A stretch of 64,000 nt of DNA from Gemmatimonadota bacterium (lineage in GTDB: Bacteria; Gemmatimonadota; Gemmatimonadetes; Gemmatimonadales; GWC2-71-9). The DNA lies in the NCBI GenBank assembly GCA_016704275.1, contig JADJAK010000002.1, positions 682,001 through 746,000 of the forward strand, read 5' to 3'. Made by a program: the position numbers and the translations under genes. Below are positions 1 to 9,930 of the stretch, piece by piece. The stretch's first letter is position 1. Each line of letters opens with the position of its first letter. The notes beneath the pieces are model-generated. The model worked only from the letters and a program-made list of their open reading frames with translations. It was not told the origin of the DNA and made no database searches.

Positions 1-507
1 GGCGTTGACCGCGCGCCCCACCGTCACCGACGCGTTGGCGTGGGTGCGGAGTCGACCCCAGGTGCGGGTCGCGATTGCCTTCCCCACCACCAGGACGCCG
101 TCGCCCGAGGCACCACCACCTGGGAGGATGGCGTCGGCCCGCAGGGCGATCCCTGGGGTGTGCGGGGTCTCGGCGTTGAGGGAGAGGAGTGCAAAGAGAC
201 GCGGCCCGGCCGCTGCGGCCTCGCTGAGCCGGTCAGAGGCACGGAAGGGGAGCTTGATGCCCAGGAGGCCGTTGGGGAAGGCGCCCCACATGACTTCGGG
301 GGTGAATTCCACCTCGCCCCGGCCGGCGTGGCGGGCGTAGTGGAACGGCATCATCCACTCCCAGGCGCGAAACTCCAGCGCCCAGGCGTCCTCGGAGCGG
401 ACCGGCCGCTCGTCGTCGAGATTGCGGTAGTCCGTCTGGGCCGGAAGGGCGGCGGCGGCAAACACCAACGCCCCGGCGGTGAGCAGGGTTCGAACAGGAA
501 CGAACAT
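1..507 (-). CDS. Exported (probable outer-membrane) protein, C-terminus cut by window edge
   Basis: The frame is open from an ATG at 507 to the left edge, giving 169 codons with no stop, so the C-terminus lies outside the window. The first ~24 residues form a signal peptide ending in an ALPAQ-type cleavage site. The mature start (TDYRNLDDERPVRSEDAWAL) resembles the opening strand of beta-barrel transporter-like proteins of the phenol/MetA-degradation type, and the rest alternates in a strand-like way. A GAGGAT ribosome site precedes the ATG. It lies 45 nt downstream of a small His/Cys-rich exported protein on the same strand, so the pair may be an operon linked to metal handling. The barrel assignment is by eye; substrate unknown. 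Confidence 0.6.
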   Translation of the reverse strand, partial: MFVPVRTLLTAGALVFAAAALPAQTDYRNLDDERPVRSEDAWALEFRAWEWMMPFHYARHAGRGEVEFTPEVMWGAFPNGLLGIKLPFRASDRLSEAAAAGPRLFALLSLNAETPHTPGIALRADAILPGGGASGDGVLVVGKAIATRTWGRLRTHANASVTVGRAVNA

Positions 508-552
508 CGGGATCCTCGGTGAAACGAGTAGGGTCAGGAAACAGCGACTCGA

Positions 553-915
553 TCAGACGAGGGGCGATGCCGGTGGTCGGGTTGGGGGGGGATGATCGGC
601 GGAGGCCCAGGTCAGGGCGTCCGCGGGCGTGGCCTGCGCGGTCGGCGACGCGACCCCGAAACAGCCGCGCTCGGTGGCGATCCCGGTCACCAGGGTGACG
701 CCGCACGAGGCCACCTGAGCGCACTGGCTCGGCGGGCAATGGCTGCAATCGCCATCGCCTGCGGGCTGGCGCTGCTCGGGCGCCGGCGCCTCGTGGTGGG
801 CTGCCCCATGCTGGTGCGCCCCGCCCGCCACCACCGGCGCACAATGCGACGCCGCCATCCCGGGAGCCGGGGCGAGGCGAAGCAGGCAGGCGAGGAGGAG
901 CAGGGTGCGGAGCAT
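553..915 (-). CDS. Small His/Cys-rich exported protein
   Basis: 120 aa. I place the start at ATG 915, which opens a signal peptide (MLRTLLLLACLLRLAPAP); longer in-frame starts would run through a repeat array. The mature protein has a His cluster (HQHGAAHHEAP) and a Cys cluster (CSHCPPSQCAQVASC), then a Pro-rich tail ending PPTRPPASPLV. That layout recalls small periplasmic proteins of copper and TonB-receptor loci (DUF2946-like), but I cannot confirm the family. It precedes the barrel-like protein on the same strand. A TATCTT box lies 5 nt before the ATG with no clear Shine-Dalgarno. A metal-binding role is inferred from composition and neighbour. Confidence 0.6.
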   Translation of the reverse strand: MLRTLLLLACLLRLAPAPGMAASHCAPVVAGGAHQHGAAHHEAPAPEQRQPAGDGDCSHCPPSQCAQVASCGVTLVTGIATERGCFGVASPTAQATPADALTWASADHPPPTRPPASPLV

Positions 916-933
916 CCCCGAAGATAGCAGGCT

Positions 934-960
934 ATCGATGATCGATGATCGATCATCGAT
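934..960. repeat. ATCGATG/ATCGATC heptamer array (family A, copy 1)
   Basis: Tandem 7-bp units (ATCGATG, then inverted ATCGATC) form a near-palindrome in the divergent gap between genes starting at 915 (-) and 995 (+). The same array recurs at eight other places in the window. Confidence 0.9.
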
Positions 961-982
961 TCCCCCTCGCCCGCCCTGCCAG

Positions 983-988
983 TAGATT
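983..988 (+). promoter_or_regulatory. Candidate -10 box of a leaderless transcript
   Basis: TAGATT is followed by exactly 6 nt and then the ATG at 995, with no Shine-Dalgarno between. Transcription would start at or next to the start codon. No convincing -35 is visible. Confidence 0.4.
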
Positions 989-994
989 TCTACC

Positions 995-1264
995 ATGTCA
1001 TCCAAGACCCTGACCACCATCGCGGTGATCCTCGGCTTCATCGCCTTCCTGACCTACTCCACCCTCTCGGCGCAGAAGTCGACCTGCGAGGTGTGCGTGG
1101 AGTACAACGGGTCGCGCAACTGCGCGAAGGCGTCGCACGAGACCGAGGCCGAAGCGGCCCGGTCGGCGCAGAACACCGCCTGCGGCCCGATCACGAGCGG
1201 CATGAACGACGCCATCGCCTGCGACAATCGCCCGCCGGTGACCAAGCAGTGCACCACCGGATGA
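995..1264 (+). CDS. Small exported or membrane-anchored Cys-rich protein, unknown function
   Basis: 89 aa. One N-terminal hydrophobic segment (residues ~5-24) could be an uncleaved anchor or a signal peptide. The remainder is polar with six cysteines (CEVC, NCAK, TACG, ACDN, QCTT), compatible with disulfides in the periplasm. I do not recognise a named domain. It stops 13 nt before the desaturase gene, so co-transcription is possible. A TAGATT box 6 nt upstream of the ATG suggests a leaderless message. Confidence 0.65.
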   Translation: MSSKTLTTIAVILGFIAFLTYSTLSAQKSTCEVCVEYNGSRNCAKASHETEAEAARSAQNTACGPITSGMNDAIACDNRPPVTKQCTTG

Positions 1265-1277
1265 GGCTGGCCGACTG

Positions 1278-2252
1278 ATGTCCCTGACCGATGCAGCGCG
1301 CACCATGTGGCGAAAGGTCGAGGTCCTTCGGGACCTCGAATCCTTGGTGCACGAATTGATGGTCGAGCATGAGGCCAAGCGCGAGCTGTGGTTCCCGTCG
1401 GAGCTCCTCGCGCCGGCCGATGGCGGCGATCCGGACGAGCATCGGCGGACGCTGCGCGAACGGGTCGCCGGCATTCCCGACGCCTGCCGCGCGGCGCTGG
1501 CGCTCAACACGCTGACCGAAGAGGGGCTGCCCCACTTCCATCGGCTGCTCGCGGTGCATCTCGGCGACGACTCGCACTGGCGCAACTGGAACAATCTCTG
1601 GACCGCCGAAGAGGATCGCCACGGCGCGGTGCTCAGCGACTACATCCGCGACACCGGCGTCGTTGAACAGCGCACGCTCGAGTCGCTCAAGTTCGAGTAC
1701 ATCAAGGCGGGCTTCCAGCCGGAGTGGGACAAGGATCCGTACCGGGTCTTCGTCTACACTACGCTGCAGGAGCGGGCCACCCAGTACTCGCACGCCAACA
1801 CCGGGCGGATCATCGGCGAGTACGAGCCGCTGCTTGGCGGCATCCTCTCGAAGGTGGCCACCGAAGAGGCGCGGCACTTCTCGTTCTATCGGCGGATGTT
1901 CACCGAGATCCTGAAGCGCGACCCGAGCGAGGCACTTCGCTCCGCGCTGCACATCATGCCTGCGATCGACATGCCGGGCGTGACCATCCCGGGCTTCAAG
2001 GAATTCGCCGAGGTCATTCGCCGCTCCGGCATCTATGGCCCGCGCGACTACCTCAAGATCGTCCAGGATGCACTGGTGCATTGGCGCATCGAGACGATCG
2101 AGGGACTCGACGAAATGGGCCGCGCCGCGCAGGAGAAGCTCCTCGGCATTCCGGAGCGCCTGCGGCGGATCGCCGACCTGATGGAAACACGCTCGCGCAG
2201 CAAGACGTTCGCCTTCGAGGTGGCGTTCGCTCGCGAATTCGTGATGGAGTGA
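1278..2252 (+). CDS. Acyl-ACP desaturase (ferritin-like di-iron)
   Basis: 324 aa. It matches the soluble fatty-acid desaturase type 2 family, which inserts a cis double bond into acyl-ACP for membrane unsaturated fatty acids. Two di-iron EExxH motifs are visible: EEDRH (E111, E112, H115) and EEARH (E196, E197, H200). The helical spacing between them and the length fit the family. The cofactor-reducing partner is not obvious nearby. The following YggT-like gene starts 5 nt after the stop, so the two are probably co-transcribed. Confidence 0.9.
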   Translation: MSLTDAARTMWRKVEVLRDLESLVHELMVEHEAKRELWFPSELLAPADGGDPDEHRRTLRERVAGIPDACRAALALNTLTEEGLPHFHRLLAVHLGDDSHWRNWNNLWTAEEDRHGAVLSDYIRDTGVVEQRTLESLKFEYIKAGFQPEWDKDPYRVFVYTTLQERATQYSHANTGRIIGEYEPLLGGILSKVATEEARHFSFYRRMFTEILKRDPSEALRSALHIMPAIDMPGVTIPGFKEFAEVIRRSGIYGPRDYLKIVQDALVHWRIETIEGLDEMGRAAQEKLLGIPERLRRIADLMETRSRSKTFAFEVAFAREFVME

Positions 2253-2256
2253 GTCG

Positions 2257-2847
2257 GTGGAGCTGATGGAAATCGCCGTCTGGGTGATCGTCGGCATGCG
2301 GTGGCTGGTGGGCGGCGCGTTCGTGGTCGGCGCCGTCGTCGCCGCGACGCATTGGGCCGTGCGCCGTCAACACCTCACGCCGTTCGGCTGGTGGCCACGC
2401 TTCGTGCGCGGCTGGAGCGACCCGATGCTGCGGCCGGTCGAGGGGCGCGTGGTCCGTGCCGGCGGCAATCCGCAATCGGCCCCGCTCTGGCTCCTGGGCG
2501 GCATCGTCGTCGGCGGCCTGCTGCTGATCCAGCTGGTCCAGTGGGTCCTGGGCACCGCGCTCCAGCTCGGCTACGCCGCCCGGTCGGGCGCGCTCCTGCC
2601 GACCCTGGTGTCGTCGCTCTTTTCACTGATCACGGCGGCGTTGCTGGTCCGGGTGATCTCGTCGTGGTTCGGGGCCTCGCCCTACAGCTGGTGGATGCGG
2701 ATCGTGCGGGGCCTGACGGACTGGATCCTCGAGCCGCTGCAACGCATCCTTCCCCCGATGGGGCCGATGGATTTCTCGCCACTGGTGGCGTATTTCCTGT
2801 TGCGGGTGGCGCAGCAGGTGGTGGTGGGGGCGTTGTTCAGGTCGTAG
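2257..2847 (+). CDS. YggT-family membrane protein
   Basis: 196 aa. The C-terminal half carries the YggT signature: a hydrophobic segment, SWFGASPYSWWMRI, then LTDWILEPLQRILPP and a last hydrophobic stretch. The N-terminal half has two further membrane segments (~residues 5-28 and 75-100). The family is implicated in osmotic tolerance and division-site or cofactor-related membrane functions, but its biochemical role is unsettled. Start taken as GTG 2257; ATG 2266 is the alternative. The TAG stop lies inside a GGTCGTAG heptamer, so an intergenic repeat has reached into the reading frame. Confidence 0.85.
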   Translation: MELMEIAVWVIVGMRWLVGGAFVVGAVVAATHWAVRRQHLTPFGWWPRFVRGWSDPMLRPVEGRVVRAGGNPQSAPLWLLGGIVVGGLLLIQLVQWVLGTALQLGYAARSGALLPTLVSSLFSLITAALLVRVISSWFGASPYSWWMRIVRGLTDWILEPLQRILPPMGPMDFSPLVAYFLLRVAQQVVVGALFRS

Positions 2848-2850
2848 TAA

Positions 2851-2976
2851 GGTCGTAGGTCGTAGGTCGTAAGGCGGTTGGAGAGGTCCTTCGACTTCGT
2901 CCGCTTCGCGGACTTCGCTCAGGATGACACCCCTCAGGACTCTGGACCTACGACTTAAGACTTACGACTTACGACT
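2851..2976. repeat. GTCGTAG heptamer array with nested half palindromic element (family B/C copy 1)
   Basis: Left arm 2851-2872 is GGTCGTAG/GGTCGTAA tandem heptamers. Positions 2884-2928 hold the right half of the palindromic element (AGGTCCTTCGACTT to CTCAGGATGAC). Positions 2946-2976 hold inverted heptamers (CTACGACTTACGAC type). The left half of the C element is missing here. The gap 2848-3069 otherwise contains only the riboswitch-like leader of metH. Confidence 0.85.
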
Positions 2977-2985
2977 TTCCCAATC

Positions 2986-3055
2986 CGTGGCGATTTCCCG
3001 CGACTTGCGGCCACGTTAAAGATCCCGCTAAGCCGCCCTTCGGGGCGACGATGAG
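2986..3055 (+). promoter_or_regulatory. Candidate SAM-II riboswitch in the metH leader
   Basis: By eye the leader follows the SAM-II (metA-motif) pattern. A P1 stem is formed by CGTGG (2986-2990) and CCACG (3011-3015). The conserved GATTT lies at 2992-2996 just inside the stem. TTAAAGA at 3016-3022 follows P1, then CGCTAAG at 3026-3032. A short UUCG hairpin (CGCCC/GGGCG, 3034-3046) comes next, then GATGAG. SAM-II elements repress methionine genes when SAM is bound, and the GGAG ribosome site at 3061-3064 is immediately downstream. The 3' pseudoknot strand is not resolved by eye; CCCG 2997-3000 with CGGG 3041-3044 is one option. A covariance search (RF00521) would settle it. Confidence 0.65.
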
Positions 3056-3069
3056 TAACTGGAGCCCCT

Positions 3070-5165
3070 GTGTCCGACCCGAACTTCGCACGTGCTGCAC
3101 GCCTTGCCCGTCTCCCGGGCCTTCTGGCCGAACGCATTCTCGTCCTCGATGGTGCGATGGGGACGATGCTGCAGCGTGCCCGGCTGGTCGAAGCCGACTA
3201 TCGCGGCAGCACCTTCACCGACATCGCGGGTGATCTCAAGGGGAATCACGACCTCCTCTGCCTGACGCGCCCCGACGTGGTGCGCGGCGTGCATGCCGAG
3301 TATCTCGCGGCCGGCGCGGATATCGTCGAGACCAATTCGTTCTCGTCGACATCGATCGGGCAGGCCGAGTACGGCACCTCCGACTACGCCTACGCCCTGA
3401 ACGTGGCGGCCGCACGGGTCGCGCGCGAGGCGTGCGATGCTGCGGAGACACCCGATCGGCCGCGCTTCGTCGCCGGCTCGATCGGCCCGACCCCGCGGAC
3501 CGCGTCGATCTCGCCGTCGGTCGAGGACCCCGGCTTCCGCAACGTCACCTTCGACGAGCTCGTCGCCTCCTACTCCACCGCGGCCTCCGGGCTGCTCGAT
3601 GGTGGCGCCGACCTGCTGCTGGTCGAGACGATCATCGACACGCTGAACGCCAAGGCGGCGCTCTTCGCAATCGACGAGGTCTTCGCGGGCCGCGGCCATA
3701 CCGTCCCGGTGATGATCTCGGGGACGATCACGGACCGTAGTGGTCGGCTCCTCTCGGGGCAGACCGCCGAGGCATTCTGGATCTCGGTGGCGCACGCCAA
3801 GCCGTTGACCGTCGGCCTCAACTGCGCCCTTGGCCCCGACCTGCTGCGCTCCCACATCCAGGAACTCTCGCGCACCGCCGAGACCTTCCTCTCCGCCCAC
3901 CCGAATGCCGGGCTCCCCAACGACCTCGGCGGCTACGATCTCTCGGCTGAGGTCATGGCCGAGGAGATCGGCGCCTGGGCGCGCGATGGGCTGCTCAACA
4001 TCGTCGGGGGGTGCTGCGGCACGACGCCCGAGCACATCGCGGCGATCGCGGCCGCCGTCGCCGGTGTGCCGCCGCGCACGCCGCCCGCACGCCCGGCCCT
4101 GACGCGCCTCTCAGGACTCGAGCCATTCACCATCGGCCCGACCACCAATTTCGTGAACGTCGGCGAGCGCACCAACGTGACCGGATCGCGCCGCTTCGCG
4201 ACCCTCATCAAGGAGTCGCGCGACGACGAGGCGCTCGCCGTGGCGCGGCAGCAGGTCGAGGCCGGGGCGCAGCTGATCGACCTCAACTTCGACGAAGGCC
4301 TCCTCGACTCCGAGGCGGCGATGGCGCGCTTCCTTCGGCTCATTGCGGCCGAGCCGGCCATTGCGCGCGTGCCGGTGATGCTGGACTCGTCGAAGTGGAG
4401 CGTGCTGGAGGCGGGGCTCAAGAACCTGCAGGGAAAGGGCGTGGTCAATTCGATCTCGCTCAAGGAAGGCGAGGCGGCGTTCCTGACGCAGGCCACGCTG
4501 GCGCACCGCTACGGCGCCGCCGTGGTGGTGATGGCGTTTGACGAGCAGGGACAGGCCGAGACGGTCGAGCGCAAGGTCGACATCCTCGAGCGCGCCTTCC
4601 GCCTGCTGGTCGACCGCGTCGGCTTCGCGCCCGAGGACGTGATCCTCGACCCGAACGTCTTCGCCGTCGGCACCGGGATCGAGACGCATGCCGAGTACGG
4701 AATCGCCTTCGTCGAGGCGGTCCGTGCGGTGAAGGCGCGCTGCCCCGGCGCGCGCACCAGCGGCGGCATCAGCAATGTCTCCTTCGCCTTCCGCGGCAAC
4801 GATCCGGTCCGCGAGGCGATTCACGCCGTCTTCCTCGAACGGGCAATCGCCGCCGGCCTCGACATGGGGATCGTCAACGCCGGCCAGTTGCCGGTGCTGA
4901 CGGACCTCGACCCCGACCTTCGCAACCGGGTGGAGGACCTGCTCTGGAACCGGCGCGCCGACGCCACAGAGCGGCTGCTGGAGATTGCCGATCGTGCCAA
5001 GACCAGTGCGCATGCTCCCGGGGCGGACCTGGCCTGGCGCGACCTGCCGGTCGACGAACGGCTCGCCTGGGCGCTGGTCCATGGTATCGCCGACCACGTC
5101 GACGAGGACGTCGAGGAGGCGCGCCTGCTCGCCACACGCCCGCTCGACGTGATCGAGGACCGCTG

Positions 5166-5166
<1 letters not shown>
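3070..5166 (+). CDS. metH: Methionine synthase, N-terminal part (homocysteine and folate domains)
   Basis: 698 aa, GTG start with GGAG 6 nt upstream. Residues ~20-330 are the homocysteine S-methyltransferase barrel, with zinc ligands C252 (GLNCALG) and C315/C316 (GGCCGTTPEH). Residues ~345-620 are the pterin/methyl-THF domain (VNVGERTNVTG, LIDLNFDEG). The end reaches the cobalamin cap (NRVEDLLWNRR to RPLDVIEDR). It makes methionine from homocysteine and 5-methyl-THF with cobalamin. The frame stops inside the cap, exactly where the family continues IEGPLM; the rest of MetH follows in another frame. Together the two parts total ~1230 aa, the size of whole MetH. A single lost base explains the split; see findings. 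Confidence 0.9.
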
Positions 5167-6764
<1,598 letters not shown>

Positions 6765-6765
6765 G

Positions 6766-8610
6766 ATGCCGACACTGCGTGCACTGCTCGACGACGGCAA
6801 GGTCCACGTGCTCGACGGCGCGATGGGGACGATGCTCTACCAGAAGGGCGTCTTCGTCAACGTCTGCTTCGACGAGTTGGCGGTGCGCCAGCCGACGCTG
6901 ATCGCCGAGGTCCATGCCGACTATGCGGCGGCCGGCGCGGAACTGGTGGAGACCAACACCTTCGGCGCCAACCCGATCAAGCTGGCGCAGTACGGACTCG
7001 CCGCCGAAACCGAGACATTGAACCGCGTGGCCGCGACGGTGGCCCGTCAGGCGGTTGGCAGCAGCGTCGCCGTGCTCGGCGCCATCGGTCCGTTGGGCGT
7101 GCGCCTCGAACCGTTCGGTGACCTGGCCGTCGCCGACGCCGAAGCCGCCTTCGGACGGCAGGTGGATGGACTGCTTGCGGGGGGCGTCGACGGCTTCTGC
7201 CTCGAGACCTTCTCCGACGTGGCCGAACTGGAGGCCGCGATCCGTGCGGTGCGCGCGCGGTCGGACTTGGGCGTCATGGCGCAGATGACCATCGGCGTCG
7301 ACGGCACCACCGCCTTCGGCACCGAGCCGGAGGTGTTTGGCCCCGCGCTCGAGGCGGCCGGCGCCGACGTGATCGGGATCAACTGCTCGATCGGGCCGCA
7401 GGGTGTGCTCGAAGCCATCGAGCGGCTCGCCAAGGTGGTGCGCGTGCCGTTGGTGGCGCAGCCGAACGCCGGGCTGCCGCGAGACGTCGGCGACCGCAAG
7501 ATGTACATGGCCTCGCCGGAGTATTTCGCGGAGTATGGTCGGCGGATCGTCGAGGCAGGCGCCCGCTTCATCGGGGGCTGCTGCGGGACCACGCCGGAGC
7601 ACGTGAAGGCGCTGCGCGGCTTCGTGCGCGCCACCGCGGTGATGGCGCCGTCGGCCCGCGCCGTCATCGGCGTCAGCGAACACACCGCCCTCCACGCCGT
7701 GCCCAGTGTGCCGCTCGGCGAACGTTCCGCCTTCGGCGCCAAGTTGGCCGCCGGCGAATGGGTCACCACCGTGGAGATCGTCCCGCCGCGCGGCGTCGAC
7801 CCCGCCCCAATGCTCGAACAGGCTCGCCAACTCAAGGCGGCCGGCATCGATGGCGTGAACATCCCCGACGGCCCGCGGGCGCAAAGCCGCATGGGGGCCT
7901 TGATCTCGGGGATCCTGATCGAGCGCGAGACCGGCCTCGAGGCGGTGGTCCACTACGCGTGCCGTGATCGCAATCTCCTCGGCATGCTCTCCGACCTGCT
8001 CGGCGCCGCCGCGGCGGGGCTGCGCAACCTGCTGATCGTCACTGGCGATCCGCCGAAGATGGGCCCCTACCCCGATGCCACCGCCGTCTTCGACATCGAC
8101 GCGATCGGCCTCACCAACCTGGTGGCGCGCCTCAATCGCGGCCTCGACCCGGGCGGCAATGCCATCGGCGCGCCGACCAGGTTCGTGCACGGCGTCGGGA
8201 TCAATCCGGCCTCGCCCGACCTCGAGCGCGAGCTGGCACGCTTCGCCTGGAAGGCAGAGGCGGGCGCCTGCTTTGCGATTACCCAGCCGGTGTTCGATGT
8301 GCGGCAGCTCGAGGAAGTGCTTCCTCGACTCGAACGGTTCGGCGTGCCGATCATTGCTGGCATCTGGCCGCTGGTGTCGCTCCGCAACGCCGAGTTCCTC
8401 GCCAACGAAGTCCCCGGCATCACCGTCCCCGACGTGGTGCTCGACCGGATGCGCCGCGCCTCGGTGGTGGGCAAGGAGGCAGCGCTCGCCGAGGGCGTGG
8501 CGATCGCACGCGAGATGCTCGCCGCGCTGCGCGGCTCGGTCGCCGGTGTGCAGGTGGCGGCGCCGATGGGGAGGGTGGAGGTGGCGGTGGACGTGCTCGA
8601 AAGCCGATGA
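6766..8610 (+). CDS. Bifunctional homocysteine S-methyltransferase / methylenetetrahydrofolate reductase
   Basis: 614 aa. Start ATG 6766 is chosen because GGAGGT lies 6 nt upstream. The N-terminal ~310 residues are a second homocysteine methyltransferase barrel (VLDGAMGTML, GINCSIG, GGCCGTTPEH with zinc cysteines). The C-terminal ~290 residues are a MetF-type TIM barrel (EIVPPRG, YACRDRN, VTGDPPKMG). This is the fusion known from B. subtilis YitJ. The MTHFR half makes the 5-methyl-THF used by MetH just upstream; the methyltransferase half can use other donors. The gene starts 1 nt after metH, so they form one operon under the candidate riboswitch. The TGA stop comes from an ATCGAT heptamer array (ESR, then CGATGA). 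Confidence 0.9.
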   Translation: MPTLRALLDDGKVHVLDGAMGTMLYQKGVFVNVCFDELAVRQPTLIAEVHADYAAAGAELVETNTFGANPIKLAQYGLAAETETLNRVAATVARQAVGSSVAVLGAIGPLGVRLEPFGDLAVADAEAAFGRQVDGLLAGGVDGFCLETFSDVAELEAAIRAVRARSDLGVMAQMTIGVDGTTAFGTEPEVFGPALEAAGADVIGINCSIGPQGVLEAIERLAKVVRVPLVAQPNAGLPRDVGDRKMYMASPEYFAEYGRRIVEAGARFIGGCCGTTPEHVKALRGFVRATAVMAPSARAVIGVSEHTALHAVPSVPLGERSAFGAKLAAGEWVTTVEIVPPRGVDPAPMLEQARQLKAAGIDGVNIPDGPRAQSRMGALISGILIERETGLEAVVHYACRDRNLLGMLSDLLGAAAAGLRNLLIVTGDPPKMGPYPDATAVFDIDAIGLTNLVARLNRGLDPGGNAIGAPTRFVHGVGINPASPDLERELARFAWKAEAGACFAITQPVFDVRQLEEVLPRLERFGVPIIAGIWPLVSLRNAEFLANEVPGITVPDVVLDRMRRASVVGKEAALAEGVAIAREMLAALRGSVAGVQVAAPMGRVEVAVDVLESR

Positions 8611-8640
8611 TCGATGATCGATGATCGATCATCGATCATC
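8606..8640. repeat. ATCGATG/ATCGATC heptamer array (family A, copy 2)
   Basis: Three GATGATC-type units followed by inverted GATCATC units. The first unit supplies the TGA stop of the upstream methyltransferase/MTHFR gene. Confidence 0.9.
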
Positions 8641-8690
8641 CGGGGATCCCTGTTTATCTTTGAGTCCGACCCTTTTCCCGAGCTCCGCCC

Positions 8691-9851
8691 ATGTCGCTGA
8701 CCGCTGCTGCCGCACCCCTCTCGATCCTCTCCGAGGAGGAAGAGCTCTTCCGTCAGACCGTGCGGGAGTTCGCGGAAACGGAGATCGGTCCGTACGTGCA
8801 CGAGATGGATGTCGACGCGAAGATGCGCCCCGACCTCCTGACCAAGTTCTTCGAGCTCGGGTTGATGGGCATCGAGGTGCCGGAGCAGTACGGCGGCGCG
8901 GGCGGCACCATCTTCCTCGCCACCCTGGCGATCGAGGAGATGGCCCGGGTCGATGCCTCCAGCGCCATCTACGTCGACGTCCACAACACCCTGGTCAACA
9001 ACGCCCTGCTCCGCTGGGGCTCCGAGGAGCAGAAGGCGCGCTACTTCCCGCGGATGACGACCGACATGATCGGCGCGTTTGCGCTCTCCGAGCCGGCCTC
9101 CGGCTCCGATGCCTTCGCGCTCGAGTGCAAGGCGGTCCAGGATGGCGACGACTGGCTGCTGACCGGCCGGAAGTTCTGGATCACCAGCGGCGCCGAGGCC
9201 GGTCTCTTCATCGTCTTCGCGAATGTGGCCCCGGAGAACGGGTACAAGGGGATCACCGCCTTCCTGGTCGAGAAGGAATTCGCCGGCTTCTCGATCGGCA
9301 AGCGCGAGAAGAAGCTCGGCATCCGCGCCTCGAGCACCGTGGAATTGATTCTCGAGTCCTGCCGCGTCCCGGCTGCCAATGTCCTCGGCCCCGTTGGCCA
9401 GGGCTACAAGATCTCGATCGAGACCCTCAACGAGGGGCGCATCGGCATCGGCGCCCAGATGCTCGGCGTGGCGCAGGGCGCGCTCGACGCCGCCTGCCGC
9501 TACATCAAGGAGCGGAAGCAGTTCGGGAAGGCGATCGCGGAGTTCCAGGGGGTGCAGTTCCAGGTCGCCCAGATGGCGACCGACCTCGAGGCGGCGCGGA
9601 TGCTCGTGTACAACGCCGCCCGCCTCAAGGACGCCGGCCTCCCCTTCACCCGCGAAGCGGCGATGGCGAAGCTCTTCTCCTCCACCGTCGCCAACCGCAT
9701 CGCCTCGCAGTCGTTGGAGCTCTTCGGTGGCTACGGCTATTCGACCGAGTATCCGGCGGAGAAGTTCTTCCGCGACGCCAAGATCGGCACGATCTACGAG
9801 GGGACCAGCAATATGCAGCTGCAGACGATTGCGAAGATGGTGCTGAAGTAA
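8691..9851 (+). CDS. Acyl-CoA dehydrogenase
   Basis: 386 aa, typical family length. It oxidises acyl-CoA to trans-2-enoyl-CoA with FAD, passing electrons to ETF. Visible signatures: YGGAGGT, the FAD-contacting FALSEPASGSDAF block and FWITSGAEA. The C-terminal GYGYSTEYPAEKFFRD and IYEGTSNMQ carry the catalytic Glu E370. The chain-length class (butyryl, isovaleryl, glutaryl-like) cannot be told by eye. It is a single gene between a repeat array and a convergent fasciclin gene. The thiolase and 3-hydroxybutyryl-CoA dehydrogenase at 46173-49118 could act in the same beta-oxidation or butyrate-type route. Confidence 0.92.
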   Translation: MSLTAAAAPLSILSEEEELFRQTVREFAETEIGPYVHEMDVDAKMRPDLLTKFFELGLMGIEVPEQYGGAGGTIFLATLAIEEMARVDASSAIYVDVHNTLVNNALLRWGSEEQKARYFPRMTTDMIGAFALSEPASGSDAFALECKAVQDGDDWLLTGRKFWITSGAEAGLFIVFANVAPENGYKGITAFLVEKEFAGFSIGKREKKLGIRASSTVELILESCRVPAANVLGPVGQGYKISIETLNEGRIGIGAQMLGVAQGALDAACRYIKERKQFGKAIAEFQGVQFQVAQMATDLEAARMLVYNAARLKDAGLPFTREAAMAKLFSSTVANRIASQSLELFGGYGYSTEYPAEKFFRDAKIGTIYEGTSNMQLQTIAKMVLK

Positions 9852-9853
9852 GG

Positions 9854-9926
9854 TCGTAAGTCGTAAGTCGTAGGTCGTACGTCCCCACCGTGAGGACATA
9901 CGACCTATGACCTATGACCTACGACC
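9854..9926. repeat. GTCGTAA/GTCGTAG heptamer array, inverted arms (family B, copy 2)
   Basis: Left arm GGTCGTAAGTCGTAAGTC and right arm ACGACCTATGACCTATGACC are inverted copies around a short centre, without the C element. It lies between two convergent genes, abuts the TAA of the acyl-CoA dehydrogenase, and can form a long stem, so it may act as a two-way terminator. Confidence 0.8.
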
Positions 9927-9930
9927 GCAG

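Noticed and set aside
934..960. CRISPR-like repeats
   Set aside because: Units are 7 bp and contiguous with no spacers, and no cas genes are nearby.
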